Shown here: positions 42,867-51,706 of the stretch, one piece after another
Position numbering within the stretch: position 1 is the first letter of the stretch
Layout: each line of letters opens with the position of its first letter
Assembly (NCBI GenBank): GCA_022824365.1
Contig: JAJEAA010000029.1
Span: 62,001 to 126,000, forward strand
Length of the DNA stretch: 64,000 bases
Reading direction: 5' to 3'
DNA from: Anaerolineae bacterium
Lineage (GTDB): Bacteria; Chloroflexota; Anaerolineae; Aggregatilineales; Phototrophicaceae
Made by a program: the position numbers and the translations under genes
The notes under the pieces: generated by a model
Told to the model about the DNA's origin: nothing
The model's input: only the letters and a program-made list of their open reading frames with translations
Database searches by the model: none

Positions 42867-43787
42867 ATGGCAAAGATTGTCCTTATGGGCAGCCCCGAAT
42901 TTGCGCTGCCCAGCTTGGAGGGATTGCTGACCGCGCATGAGGTCTTGGCTGTCGTCACGCAGCCTGATCGCCCGGCTGGGCGCGGAAAAGCGCTGCGGCA
43001 GTCGCCGGTAAAGCAGATGGCGCTGGCGGCTGGAATCCCGGTTCTGCAACCGGGGCGGCTTCGCGAGCCGGCTGCGATAGAGTCGCTCCAAGCATATGAC
43101 GCTGACCTATATGTTGTCGTCGCCTTTGGGCAGATTCTGCCGCAAGCTGTTTTGGATTTGCCGCGTTTTGGCACGATAAACGTACATGCCTCCTTGCTGC
43201 CGCGCTGGCGGGGGGCCGCGCCCATTCAGGCGGCGATTCGCGCCGGCGATGCGGAGAGCGGAGTCACGATCATGTTGCTTGACGCCGGGCTGGATACGGG
43301 TCCGTTATTGTCGCGGCGGGCGATCAGGTTGTCTCATGATGAGACTGGGCAGAGCCTGCATGACAAGCTGTCTGAGCTTGGCGCCGATTTGCTGCTGGAT
43401 ACCTTGCCAGGGTACTTGACAGGCGAACGCGCGGCGCAGCCACAGGACGACTCGCTAGCCACCTATGCGCCGCAGATCAAGAAAGAGGAAGGCGAGATTG
43501 ACTGGTCGCAGTCGGCGGTCGCGATTGATCGGCTGGTCCGCGCCTTTAAGCCTTGGCCCGGGACGTATACGCAGTGGGATGGCAAGGCGCTAAAGGTCAT
43601 AGCGGGACGGGCCGGCGATGGCGAGGCAATGCCGGGGGAGGTTGTGGAAGCGAGCGGAACGGTCGCGATCGGCGCCGGCGCCGGACTTTATCGGCCGGAT
43701 GCGCTTCAGTTGCCCGGCAAGAAGCGGCTGTCCATTTCCGATTTTGTCAATGGGCATCGCGATTTCGTCGGCGCTCGACTTGGGTAG
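42867..43787 (+). CDS. fmt: Methionyl-tRNA formyltransferase
   Basis: A 306-residue enzyme that formylates initiator Met-tRNA using 10-formyltetrahydrofolate. The core 'FGQILPQAVLDLPRFGTINVHASLLPRWRGAAPIQAAIRAGD' contains the catalytic Asn-His and the 'SLLPRWRGAAP' loop; 'LDTGPLL' follows. The C-terminal OB-like domain is complete. GAGG lies four to five bases before the ATG. Its usual partner def is not adjacent. Confidence 0.96.
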   Translation: MAKIVLMGSPEFALPSLEGLLTAHEVLAVVTQPDRPAGRGKALRQSPVKQMALAAGIPVLQPGRLREPAAIESLQAYDADLYVVVAFGQILPQAVLDLPRFGTINVHASLLPRWRGAAPIQAAIRAGDAESGVTIMLLDAGLDTGPLLSRRAIRLSHDETGQSLHDKLSELGADLLLDTLPGYLTGERAAQPQDDSLATYAPQIKKEEGEIDWSQSAVAIDRLVRAFKPWPGTYTQWDGKALKVIAGRAGDGEAMPGEVVEASGTVAIGAGAGLYRPDALQLPGKKRLSISDFVNGHRDFVGARLG

Positions 43788-43898
43788 CTTCGCGGCGGCA
43801 GATTTGCCCGTATTCCCATGTCCCGAAAGCGGCGAATGTTGTCCCGATTTGTTGGGCGCGTCCGCAAGCGAGAGCATCGACGAAGGCAATCGATTGCT

Positions 43899-45254
43899 AT
43901 GAAACTGAGCCAACTGGAAGCGAATCGTCATCCGTTTCTGCGCAGACCCAATCGCACGATCTTGACGCTTTCGCTGCCGATACTCTTGTCCTTGATCGCC
44001 GAGCCGGTGACCGGGCTGGTCGACACCGCTTTTGTAGCGCAGTTGGGCGCGGTTCCGTTGGCGGCGCTGGGCGTGGGCACGAGCGCCTTGAGTTCTGTCT
44101 TTTGGATATTCGGTTTTCTGGCGACGGCGACGCAGACGGATGTAGCGCAGACGGCGGGACGGGGCGAGTTTGAGGCGGCCAGCAAGCTGATAAGTCTGGC
44201 CTTTGTCGTTGGACTGTTCATAAGCTTGCTTCTCTGCGCAGTGATGTTGCCGGGCGCGGAGTTCGCGTCGTCGCTGCTTGGGGCGGAAGGGGCTGTGCTC
44301 GATTACGCGACGGAGTACATGCAACTGCGCTTGTTGGGCGCGCCGGCGGTGATCGTGGTCATCGTGGGCTTTGGCGCGCTGCGCGGGGCGCAGGACATGC
44401 GGACGCCGCTGTGGATCGCGCTTGGCATCAACATCGCCAATATTTTGCTCGATTACGCATTCATATTTGGCTGGGGGATTGTGCCGGCGCTGGGTGTTGG
44501 CGGCGCGGCGCTGGCCAGCTCGCTGAGTCATTGGCTGGGCGCGGTCTGGATGCTGTGGGAGGTTCGGCGGCGCTTGGGGCTGAGCCGGGATATCGACCTG
44601 CGCGATGGGCTCAGGCTGCTGCGCGTCGGGCGGGATTTGGTGATTCGCAGCGGTTCGCTGACGCTTTTCCTGTTGGTCGCCACGCGAGCCGCTAATCAGA
44701 TGGGCGCGGAGGCGGGGGCGGCGCATCAGGTCATCCGGCAGGTCTGGTTCTTCACGGCGCTATTCGTCGAAGCCTTCGCCACGACCGCGCAGAGTCTGGT
44801 GGGGTACTTCTATGGCTCGGGCCAGCTCAAGCACGCCAGGCAGGTTGCGCTATCGACCATGCGCTGGAGCCTGGCGGCGGGTATAGCCTTGATGCTGGCG
44901 ATGCTGGCGGCGACGGGGGCTGTGTCCCAAGCATTCGTACCGGTTGACGCTGCCTTCCTGTTCGCATTGCCTTGGGTGATCGCCTCGCTTTCGCAGCCGT
45001 TGAACGCGCTGGCTTTCATCACGGATGGCATTCACTGGGGGACGGGCGACTATCGCTTCCTGCGCAATGCCATGCTGCTGGCGACGGTTTGCGGGTTGCT
45101 GGGCTTGCAGTTGGTTGGGAGGGACAGCGCGGAGCACTTCAGCGCGGTCTGGTTGGCAACAGTCGGCTGGGTGTGCATTCGCGCGCTTTGGGGCGTCTTG
45201 CGCGTGTATCCGGGCATCGGGAAGAGTCCTCTTCGGGCTGGCGGGCATGTGTGA
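43899..45254 (+). CDS. MATE-family efflux transporter (DinF-like)
   Basis: A ~451-residue membrane protein with twelve helices in two repeats, the MATE fold that exports drugs or metabolites using H+ or Na+. The start 'RTILTLSLPILLSLIAEPVTGLVDTAFVAQLG' and 'FGALRGAQDMRTPLWIAL' are typical of the DinF branch. ATG at 43899 begins just before the conserved region; the 27 residues upstream are highly basic and probably untranslated. Confidence 0.88.
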   Translation: MKLSQLEANRHPFLRRPNRTILTLSLPILLSLIAEPVTGLVDTAFVAQLGAVPLAALGVGTSALSSVFWIFGFLATATQTDVAQTAGRGEFEAASKLISLAFVVGLFISLLLCAVMLPGAEFASSLLGAEGAVLDYATEYMQLRLLGAPAVIVVIVGFGALRGAQDMRTPLWIALGINIANILLDYAFIFGWGIVPALGVGGAALASSLSHWLGAVWMLWEVRRRLGLSRDIDLRDGLRLLRVGRDLVIRSGSLTLFLLVATRAANQMGAEAGAAHQVIRQVWFFTALFVEAFATTAQSLVGYFYGSGQLKHARQVALSTMRWSLAAGIALMLAMLAATGAVSQAFVPVDAAFLFALPWVIASLSQPLNALAFITDGIHWGTGDYRFLRNAMLLATVCGLLGLQLVGRDSAEHFSAVWLATVGWVCIRALWGVLRVYPGIGKSPLRAGGHV

Positions 45255-45357
45255 ACAGAGCCGGGCTGACGCGACGCAACTCTTGCTCTTGCGTATATTT
45301 CATTGAGCGCCGATATGCGGTCGGCGCGGACAGAGCGGAACTGGAGATCTCAATTCA

Positions 45358-45594
45358 ATGAAATCCATCGTGAAGAAACGATTGTATCGGTCGCGCGAAG
45401 AGCGGCGAATCGCGGGCGTCTGCGGCGGCATCGCCGATTACCTGGCGGTGGACCCGACGCTGGTTCGCATATTCTGGGCGCTGCTGGCGCTGGCTGGCGG
45501 ACCGGGTGTTTTGCTGTATCTCCTCATGGCTGTGGTCGTGCCGGAGGAGCCGGAGTTCATCCAGGGGACGGCGGAGAAAGCCAAACGCGATTAG
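45358..45594 (+). CDS. PspC-domain protein
   Basis: A 78-residue protein with one PspC domain: 'KRLYRSREERRIAGVCGGIADYL', then 'DPTLVRIFWALLALAGGPGVLLYLLMAVVVPEEP', including a membrane helix. PspC domains act in envelope-stress sensing in enterobacteria; small stand-alone forms are widespread with no set role. The family is among the easier to recognise by the 'GVCGGIA' turn. Confidence 0.93.
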   Translation: MKSIVKKRLYRSREERRIAGVCGGIADYLAVDPTLVRIFWALLALAGGPGVLLYLLMAVVVPEEPEFIQGTAEKAKRD

Positions 45595-45630
45595 CCGGTC
45601 TGATCAGCGCGGCACTCTGCAATCGCAAGT

Positions 45631-46617
45631 CTACAGCAAGTCTTTAATCGCCTCGCGTTCCTCCTTGAGTTCAGCTTCGCTGGCGCGAATTTTGCCCAGG
45701 GCATAGGCGCTCAGGTCGACACCTTCGACGATTTCGATATTGCCTTCCTCATCGCGTCGCAGCGGAAACGAATAGATCAAGCCGTCGGCTATTCCGTAGG
45801 GATTGCCTTCGCTGGCGATGCCGGCGCTGAACCATTGCCCCGGAGGCGTTGGCTGAATCAGGCTGCGAATGGAATCGAGGGCGGCGTTGGCGGCGCTGGC
45901 GGCCGAGCTTTTGCCGCGGGCGTTGATAATAGCGGCGCCGCGCTCCTGCACGGCGCCTACGAATTCGTTTACCAGCCAGTTGCGATCGCCGATGACCGTC
46001 TCAGCCGGATCGCCTTTGATTTCAGTATGCTCGAAGTTAGGGAATTGTGTGGAACTGTGGTTGCCCCAGATGGCGATTTTGCTGACGGCGTCGATTGGAG
46101 CGTCGGCTTTCCGCGCGAGTTGCGATTTGGCGCGGTTCTCGTCGAGGCGGGTCATGGCGAAGAAGCGATCGGCGGGGATATCGGGGGCGTTGGCTTTGGC
46201 GACGAGGCAATTGGAATTGCAGGGGTTGGCGACTACGAGGACCCGGATATCGGCGGCGGCGCGTTTATTCAGCGCTTTGCCCTGAGCGACGAAGATGGGA
46301 CCGTTGGCCGCGATCAGGTCTCCCCGCGCCATGCCGGGTCCGCGCGGCATCCCGCCGACGAGGATGGCCCAGTTGGCGTCTTTGAAGGCGATATTGGGGT
46401 CGTCGGAGATGATGACATCCTGGAGCAGGGGCTGGGCGCTATCTTGCAGTTCCATCACGACGCCTTGAAGCGCGTTCATGGCGGGCGGGATTTCCAGGAT
46501 TTGCAGGATAACCGGCTGCAGCGGACCGAAGACTTCGCCGTTGCCGAGGCGGAAAAGCAGGCTGTAGGCGATCTGGCCGGCGCCACCGGTGACGGCGATA
46601 CGAATGGGTGCTGTCAT
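45631..46617 (-). CDS. mdh: Malate dehydrogenase
   Basis: A 328-residue NAD-dependent malate dehydrogenase of the cytosolic-type clade. The nucleotide site 'TGGAGQIAYSLLFRLG', the 'VGGMPRGPGMARGDLI' loop with substrate Arg residues, 'VVANPCNSNCLVA', 'TRLDENRAKSQLA' and the proton-relay 'WGNHSSTQFP' are all in place. It interconverts malate and oxaloacetate in the TCA cycle. The family's usual 'NPANTN' is here 'NPCNSN'. GAGAGG precedes the ATG by a suitable distance. Confidence 0.95.
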   Translation of the reverse strand: MTAPIRIAVTGGAGQIAYSLLFRLGNGEVFGPLQPVILQILEIPPAMNALQGVVMELQDSAQPLLQDVIISDDPNIAFKDANWAILVGGMPRGPGMARGDLIAANGPIFVAQGKALNKRAAADIRVLVVANPCNSNCLVAKANAPDIPADRFFAMTRLDENRAKSQLARKADAPIDAVSKIAIWGNHSSTQFPNFEHTEIKGDPAETVIGDRNWLVNEFVGAVQERGAAIINARGKSSAASAANAALDSIRSLIQPTPPGQWFSAGIASEGNPYGIADGLIYSFPLRRDEEGNIEIVEGVDLSAYALGKIRASEAELKEEREAIKDLL

Positions 46618-46731
46618 TCCTTGGTTTCCTCTCGCAATTGAGCGTATGGCAAACGCGGCGATTGTAATGCAGAAGTCGGCGAATTACAGTGATGAACCGC
46701 ATGGGCGACGGCGGGGCAGATTGAGTTGCCT

Positions 46732-47298
46732 TCATATTCTTCGCTGTTTGATTCGTTCAAGATAGCGTTCGTAGACCTTGGCTTGCTCGTGGGGTTCTCG
46801 ATTTTCCGCCGCACTCGCGGCATCGAGTCTCATCGTGGTACTTGGGTTGCATGCCATAAAGGCGTCGTAGGCGTCTCGCCAGACTGGGCGCTCTTCTTTC
46901 TTTTCCAGGGCAGGCAGACGACTGTCGAGCCACTCAATACGGTCGAGGACGCGAGTCAGGGCGAGGGTGCGGCGGTTTGCATCGGGGGCATTGGGCTGGA
47001 GGTCGCCCGCCATCTGACGGGCGTAGCGCATGAGTTTGTCGCGGATGTAGGTGAAGTTTTCCAGGTCGCTTTCGGATGGTTCGGCGGGGTCGTTATCGGG
47101 CTGTGGGGGCTGGTCGGATGCCGGGGAAAAACTTTTTTTGGCAATCTGGCAATCTGACTGCTCGTTGAGTTGCTTGCGCCAGAGCCGCAGGGTGCGTTCG
47201 GGGATGTCGGTGCGGCTGTGGATGAAAGCGATATCGCTGCCGTTACGGAGCATTTCCAAGGCTACATTCTTTTGGTGGTCGGTGTATTGGGAGGGCAT
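46732..47298 (-). CDS. Small helix-turn-helix protein, transposase-like N terminus
   Basis: A 188-residue protein with an N-terminal homeodomain-like HTH at residues ~3-45 ('DHQKNVALEMLRNGSDI', recognition helix 'PERTLRLWRKQL'), a Pro/Asp/Glu-rich linker and a helical C-terminal half ('YIRDKLMRYARQMAGDL', 'LALTRVLDRIEWLDSRL'). It resembles the small HTH proteins found in many copies in Chloroflexota genomes and the HTH of terminase small subunits. No catalytic domain is present. AGGA is six bases before the ATG at 47298. Two inverted repeats lie in its promoter region. Confidence 0.65.
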   Translation of the reverse strand: MPSQYTDHQKNVALEMLRNGSDIAFIHSRTDIPERTLRLWRKQLNEQSDCQIAKKSFSPASDQPPQPDNDPAEPSESDLENFTYIRDKLMRYARQMAGDLQPNAPDANRRTLALTRVLDRIEWLDSRLPALEKKEERPVWRDAYDAFMACNPSTTMRLDAASAAENREPHEQAKVYERYLERIKQRRI

Positions 47299-47359
47299 GA
47301 TCGTCCTTTTTGATAGCAGGCTGTAAAGCGAGTGTAGAGGATTTGCGGAGGCAAGTCCA

Positions 47360-47389
47360 GAACAAATGTTCATATATTAGAATGTTCTA
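47360..47389 (-). promoter_or_regulatory. Paired inverted repeats (GAACA-type operators) around a -10 element
   Basis: GAACAAATGTTC (47360-47371) is a perfect inverted repeat of the GAACN4GTTC class used by Gram-positive-type LexA/DinR. TAGAATGTTCTA (47378-47389) is a second near-perfect one. Between and overlapping them, TAATAT (47379-47374 on the minus strand) can serve as -10. The pair lies 62-91 bases before the HTH gene start. Confidence 0.55.
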
Positions 47390-47413
47390 ACGCGGACGGC
47401 AGCGCTCAACCGG

Positions 47414-48016
47414 CTAAGGCGCGAGGTGAGGCGTTTCTGCGAAGGATTTGATGCGCCAGATTTCTTGATAGCGTTCGAGGGTCGTGATTGAGGTGTTGAG
47501 AATGCGCTTGTCCGGCAGGAAGGCGTACATTGAGGCGAGCAAGATCATCATGGCGGAACTGTGCCCGACAATGGCCACCGCGCTCTGCCCGGCTGCGCTG
47601 ACGATGTCGTCCCAGGCGGCCTGCATTCTCAGTTGCACATCGAGGCGGGATTCGCCATTTGGCACGCGGTAGAGCCGATAGCCGGATTCCCATTTGGCGT
47701 AGGCGTCGGGGAAGCGCGCCGCGACTTCGGGGAAGGTGTAACCTTCGAATTTGCCAAAGGCGATTTCGGCGAGGCGTTCATCCTCGGTCAAGGGCATTTG
47801 CAGGGTCTCGGCGATAATCCGCGCGGTTTCGCTGGCGCGCTGGCGCGGGCTGGCGTAGATGGCGTCGATATCTTGCGTTTGCAGGTAATGAGCCAGGGCA
47901 TGGGATTGCTGCCGGCCGCGGTCGTTGAGGGGGACGGGCATGGCGCCTTGCAGGCGGCGTTCGGTGTTGAAATTGGTTTGACCGTGGCGAATGAACAGGA
48001 CTTTGCTTGCGCTCAT
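47414..48016 (-). CDS. Histidine phosphatase family protein (phosphoglycerate mutase-like)
   Basis: A 200-residue member of the histidine phosphatase superfamily. The N-terminal 'LFIRHGQTNFNTERRLQG' holds the phospho-accepting His, 'IYASPRQRASETA' the second Arg, 'DERLAEIAFGKFEGYTF' the acid loop and 'VAIVGHSSAMMILLA' the second His. This looks more like a general phosphatase such as CobC or PhoE than a true glycolytic mutase. GAGAGG is close to the ATG. Confidence 0.88.
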   Translation of the reverse strand: MSASKVLFIRHGQTNFNTERRLQGAMPVPLNDRGRQQSHALAHYLQTQDIDAIYASPRQRASETARIIAETLQMPLTEDERLAEIAFGKFEGYTFPEVAARFPDAYAKWESGYRLYRVPNGESRLDVQLRMQAAWDDIVSAAGQSAVAIVGHSSAMMILLASMYAFLPDKRILNTSITTLERYQEIWRIKSFAETPHLAP

Positions 48017-48103
48017 GGCATCCTCTCAGGCTTGACGGATTGGCGGGCGAAAGGCAGAATCGAGAACAGGGCAGAAGTGTATCATAGTGAAAGCAGTTAT
48101 CGA

Positions 48104-48385
48104 GTGACAGAAGAACAGGTTGGCGCCGCGAGGCAGCCGAGCAGGTTGACAGTATACGGATTGGCGATGGTCGGCGGAATCGGCATGACTTTAATGATAC
48201 TGGGCGCGAGCATCGGTGTTATTTATGGCGCCGCGCTGGATTCGGAGGCGACGCATTCGCTGGGTTTGGCTATCGTGATCGGCTTGTTATTGCTGGTTCT
48301 CGCCATCGGTTTATGGCTGGGTTGGACGCGTCCTTTTGAGCGCTTTGACGATATCAACGTCCCGGCGGAACCGGAGCACCACTAA
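48104..48385 (+). CDS. Small hypothetical membrane protein
   Basis: About 93 residues with two hydrophobic helices ('VYGLAMVGGIGMTLMILGAS' and 'GLAIVIGLLLLVLAIGLWLG') and a short acidic end. No family recognised. GTG at 48104 is taken as start; a TTG further in is possible and no ribosome site is clear. It is transcribed away from the histidine phosphatase, nine bases before the next gene. Confidence 0.5.
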   Translation: MTEEQVGAARQPSRLTVYGLAMVGGIGMTLMILGASIGVIYGAALDSEATHSLGLAIVIGLLLLVLAIGLWLGWTRPFERFDDINVPAEPEHH

Positions 48386-48393
48386 AATTCTCC

Positions 48394-48897
48394 ATGCCTG
48401 AACAATTTGCGCCTCATCGCGAACCGATCGCCGAGCGCGTGGCCGGCGTTATCACGCGCCTAGCCGATATTGCGCTGCTATCCAGCCGCAAGCTGCCGGC
48501 GGGCGAAGAGATCGCGCAGGGCGATTTTATCGCGCGCTACGGCATCACGTATCTGGGCAAGCCGCAGTTTTCGATCGTGCCGGATTTGGTCGTGGCGGAT
48601 TACGGCGAGTTGCTGCATGGCGAAAGCGCCTGGCGATTTTTGATGGAGAAGGGTCACTTGTACCCGCGGGCGGATGTATGCGGTTGGCGCAACGATGGGC
48701 AGGAAGATATGCTGGCGGTGAAGCAACTGGATTTCGATTATCCTTACGATGTCTTCATCTATGCGGATGTGGCGGACAGCGAGCCGCTGGCAAAGTTGTC
48801 GGCGCTGATCGCGGCAGACCGCGCCAAGTTTCCCGAGCGGCTGGTCAAGCATTTGCCGACGTTCGCCAGCCTGGATCATTGGGGCGCGCATGAATGA
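48394..48897 (+). CDS. Hypothetical protein upstream of era
   Basis: A 167-residue soluble protein with no recognised motif. It is rich in aromatic and acidic residues in the C-terminal half ('LDFDYPYDVFIYADVADS') and starts with a helix 'PIAERVAGVITRLADIALLSS'. It lies nine bases after the small membrane protein and overlaps the era start by eight bases, so the three are likely co-transcribed. Function unknown. Confidence 0.65.
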   Translation: MPEQFAPHREPIAERVAGVITRLADIALLSSRKLPAGEEIAQGDFIARYGITYLGKPQFSIVPDLVVADYGELLHGESAWRFLMEKGHLYPRADVCGWRNDGQEDMLAVKQLDFDYPYDVFIYADVADSEPLAKLSALIAADRAKFPERLVKHLPTFASLDHWGAHE

Positions 48898-49828
48898 GCT
48901 CGATTCGGTCTTCAGCGATGATTGGGGCGAGGATCACCGCTCGGGGATCGTGGCTGTTATTGGCCGTCCCAATGTGGGCAAGTCGACGCTGATCAACGCC
49001 ATCCTCGGGCAGAAGATCGCGATAACGGCGGCCAAGCCACAGACGACCCGGCAGAAGCAGCTTGGCATCTTGACCAGGGACGAAGCGCAGATTCTCTTCA
49101 CAGATACGCCTGGCGTGCACGCGCCGGTCACTCGTTTGGGCGAATACATGGTCGGCGTCGCGCGCGGGGCCTTGCGGGATGCCGATGCGATTGTGTGGAT
49201 CGTCGATGCGTCGCAAGCGCCGAAGGATGAAGATCGGCAGATCGCGGATTTGCTGGGACGGTTGGCCGCGGAGATACCGATTGTGCTGGTCTTGAACAAG
49301 TCTGACTTGATCGACCGTGACCGTGACCGCAGCCGGCATCTGGGGCTCTGCAATTATCAACATGCGCTGGAAACAAGCGCGACAGAAGAACGGGGCATGG
49401 ATGAATTGGTCAAATGCCTGATTCCACTGATGCCTTTGGGTCCGCGTTATTATCCGGCTGATCAAGCGAGCGACGCCAATCTGCGCTTTATGGCGGCGGA
49501 GATGATCCGAGAAAAGATCATCAGCTTGACCAGCGAAGAAATCCCGCATTCGGTGGCGGTGGAAATCAATCGCTTTCGGGAAAGGCCGGACATCACTATC
49601 GTTGAGGCGACAATCTATGTCGAGCGGGGCTCGCAGAAAGGCATCGTCATCGGCAAGCGCGGACAAATGATCAAGCGGGTTGGGGTCGAGGCGCGGGATG
49701 ATTTGCAGCGGCTGTTGAACACGAAGGTGCATTTGGAAACGCGGGTCAAGGTATTGAAGAATTGGCGCAGCAATGAAGAATTCATGCGGCGGGTTGGGTA
49801 CGGCGCGCCGCGGCGCAAAGGCCGTTAG
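48890..49828 (+). CDS. era: GTPase Era
   Basis: A 312-residue ribosome-assembly GTPase. G1 'GRPNVGKSTLINAI', G2 'QTTRQKQLGI', G3 'DTPGVH', G4 'NKSD' are present, followed by the KH domain with 'SVAVEINRFRERPDITIVEATIYVERGSQKGIVIGKRGQMIK', which binds the 3' end of 16S rRNA. It begins inside the previous gene and its stop overlaps the convergent ribF stop by four bases. Confidence 0.96.
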   Translation: MNELDSVFSDDWGEDHRSGIVAVIGRPNVGKSTLINAILGQKIAITAAKPQTTRQKQLGILTRDEAQILFTDTPGVHAPVTRLGEYMVGVARGALRDADAIVWIVDASQAPKDEDRQIADLLGRLAAEIPIVLVLNKSDLIDRDRDRSRHLGLCNYQHALETSATEERGMDELVKCLIPLMPLGPRYYPADQASDANLRFMAAEMIREKIISLTSEEIPHSVAVEINRFRERPDITIVEATIYVERGSQKGIVIGKRGQMIKRVGVEARDDLQRLLNTKVHLETRVKVLKNWRSNEEFMRRVGYGAPRRKGR

Positions 49829-50763
49829 GCAGGCGGATTGTTGCTAAGGTATTGCCGAGAGGCGCTGATATCGGATTTGATCTGCGCGACCAAGTCATCA
49901 AGCCCGTCGAATTTCCGCTCGGGGCGCAGGCGTTTTTCAAAGCGCAACTCCAGGTTTTCGCCATAGATGTCACGATTGAAATCCAGCAGGTGCGCCTCGA
50001 CGGTAACGGCGTCGCCGGAGAAGGTGGGTCGATGGCCGATATTGGCGGCAGCCATAATGGCGTCGTCGCCGAGGATAGCCCAGGTCGCGTAGACGCCGTT
50101 GGCGGGCAGGATCTGCTCTGGCCATGCCGCAATGTTCGCTGTGGGGATGCCGATTGCGCGTCCGCGCTGGTCGCCTTCGACAACTTTGCCCGCCAGAGAA
50201 TAGGGGCGGCCCAGCATCGATTTGGCGCCTTGCACAGATCCTCGCCGGACGAGATCCCGCACTTTTGAGCTGCGAATCAGCCGGTCAGAGTTGACAGACG
50301 TGATCAGCTCAATCGCTTCGACTTTGAAGCCGCGCCGCGCTCCCTGGGCTTTGAGGAAGCGCACATCGCCTTCCCGCTGGAAGCCGAGGGCGAAATCCGC
50401 GCCGACCCACAACTCCTTGATTCGCAAGTTTGCGACAAGCTGATCCACGAAATCGGCGGCTGGCAGTTGCCGGAAATCGGCATCAAAGGCGAGGGTGACG
50501 ACCATGTCGACGCCGAGTTGGAGAATCAGTTCCGCCCGTCTTTCCGGGGTGGTGAGGTAGTAGCGCCCGCTGGCTTCATTGATAACTTTGTCGGGGTGAG
50601 GAAAGAAGGTGACAACGACGGACGCGCGGCCGGACTCGTTTGCCTTTTGGACGAGGCGTCCGATCAGGTTCTGGTGGCCGAGATGGACGCCGTCGAATAC
50701 GCCGATCGACACGAGAGAGTCGCTATCGGGCTTTGCTTCCTCGAGGCTGCGCAGATGGACCAT
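49825..50763 (-). CDS. ribF: Bifunctional riboflavin kinase/FAD synthetase
   Basis: A 312-residue enzyme that makes FMN and then FAD from riboflavin. The N-terminal nucleotidyltransferase has 'SIGVFDGVHLGHQNLIGR' and 'TFFPHPDKV'; the C-terminal kinase has 'GRAIGIPTANIAAWPEQILPANGVYA' and 'AAANIGHRPTF'. ATG at 50763 matches the family start; the longer frame upstream overlaps truB and is rejected. Last gene of the nusA-ribF cluster. Confidence 0.95.
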   Translation of the reverse strand: MVHLRSLEEAKPDSDSLVSIGVFDGVHLGHQNLIGRLVQKANESGRASVVVTFFPHPDKVINEASGRYYLTTPERRAELILQLGVDMVVTLAFDADFRQLPAADFVDQLVANLRIKELWVGADFALGFQREGDVRFLKAQGARRGFKVEAIELITSVNSDRLIRSSKVRDLVRRGSVQGAKSMLGRPYSLAGKVVEGDQRGRAIGIPTANIAAWPEQILPANGVYATWAILGDDAIMAAANIGHRPTFSGDAVTVEAHLLDFNRDIYGENLELRFEKRLRPERKFDGLDDLVAQIKSDISASRQYLSNNPPA

Positions 50764-50806
50764 GGCGGAATTTAGTCGCTCCCGGGGCGGCACGAGTATG
50801 ATTGTA

Positions 50807-51706
50807 TCAAGATTGAGCGGGGAAAACCTTATGCGGTTTCCAATGCTCGCCGCGCGGTTCGAGAACGGCAACCAGTTGCTTGGCGGAATCGAAGGCGAAG
50901 ACAAGGTCGCTTGGGGCGCCGGCGCGCTGTTGGATGAATCCGCCATGTCGGATGGACTGTATCTCATGGTCGGTGAGCGCCAGACGGTTGTAGTCCCTGA
51001 GCGCATCGTAGGGAGAAATGATATGCCGCGGCCAGTCGTCGGATTCGAGTATTGTCTTCAGGTCGATACTGTTCTCTAGGGAAAATCCGCCGCTTGCCAG
51101 GCGCGTCAAGCCGGAGAGATAGGCGCCGACTTCGAGGGCGTCGCCGAGATCATGCGCGAGCGAGCGGATGTATGTGCCGGCGCCGCAGTTTATCTCGAGC
51201 TCAAGGACGGGATTGCGCCAGGAGATGACTTCAATGTCGTGAATGGTCACATCCCGCGCGGGGCGAGCGACAGTTACACCTTGGCGGGCGAGTTCGTAGA
51301 GTTTCTTGCCTTTCTGCTTGATGGCGCTGTACATTGGCGGAACCTGCGCGATTTCGCCGATGAATTGGGGAAGCGCGGCGTCTATCTGAGCGCGTGAAAT
51401 GCGGCTGGCGTCGCTGCGGGAAAGGATATCGCCGGCGGAGTCGTAGGTGGAGGTTGTCGCGCCGAAGGTAAGACGGGCTCGATATGATTTGCGGCCAGCC
51501 ATCATGTATTCGCTTAGCCGAGTGGCGTAGCCAAGGCAGATGACAAGAACGCCATCCGCCAGCGGGTCCAGCGTGCCGGCGTGCCCGACTTTCTTCGCGC
51601 CGGTCTTCGCGCGATAGCGGCGTCGAACCGCGGCGACCACATCGTGGCTGGTCAGTTGAAGTGGTTTGCTGATGTTGAGGAAGCCGACCGGAACGCGCTC
51701 GCTCAA
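50807..51706 (-). CDS. truB: tRNA pseudouridine(55) synthase TruB
   Basis: A 299-residue enzyme forming pseudouridine 55 in the T arm of tRNAs. Motif I 'KKVGHAGTLDPLADGVLVICLG' includes the catalytic Asp; 'YRARLTFGATTSTYDSAGD' and 'CGAGTYIRSLAHDLG' follow. The start is TTG overlapping the nrnA stop (TTGA), with AGGGG seven bases upstream, which indicates translational coupling. Confidence 0.95.
   Translation of the reverse strand: MSERVPVGFLNISKPLQLTSHDVVAAVRRRYRAKTGAKKVGHAGTLDPLADGVLVICLGYATRLSEYMMAGRKSYRARLTFGATTSTYDSAGDILSRSDASRISRAQIDAALPQFIGEIAQVPPMYSAIKQKGKKLYELARQGVTVARPARDVTIHDIEVISWRNPVLELEINCGAGTYIRSLAHDLGDALEVGAYLSGLTRLASGGFSLENSIDLKTILESDDWPRHIISPYDALRDYNRLALTDHEIQSIRHGGFIQQRAGAPSDLVFAFDSAKQLVAVLEPRGEHWKPHKVFPAQS

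Noticed and set aside
47561..48103. N-terminal extension of the small membrane protein at 48104
   Set aside because: It is antisense to the histidine phosphatase gene and looks like a shadow translation.
50764..51006. 81-residue N-terminal extension of RibF
   Set aside because: It overlaps truB in another frame and has a composition unlike RibF; the ATG at 50763 starts at the conserved region.
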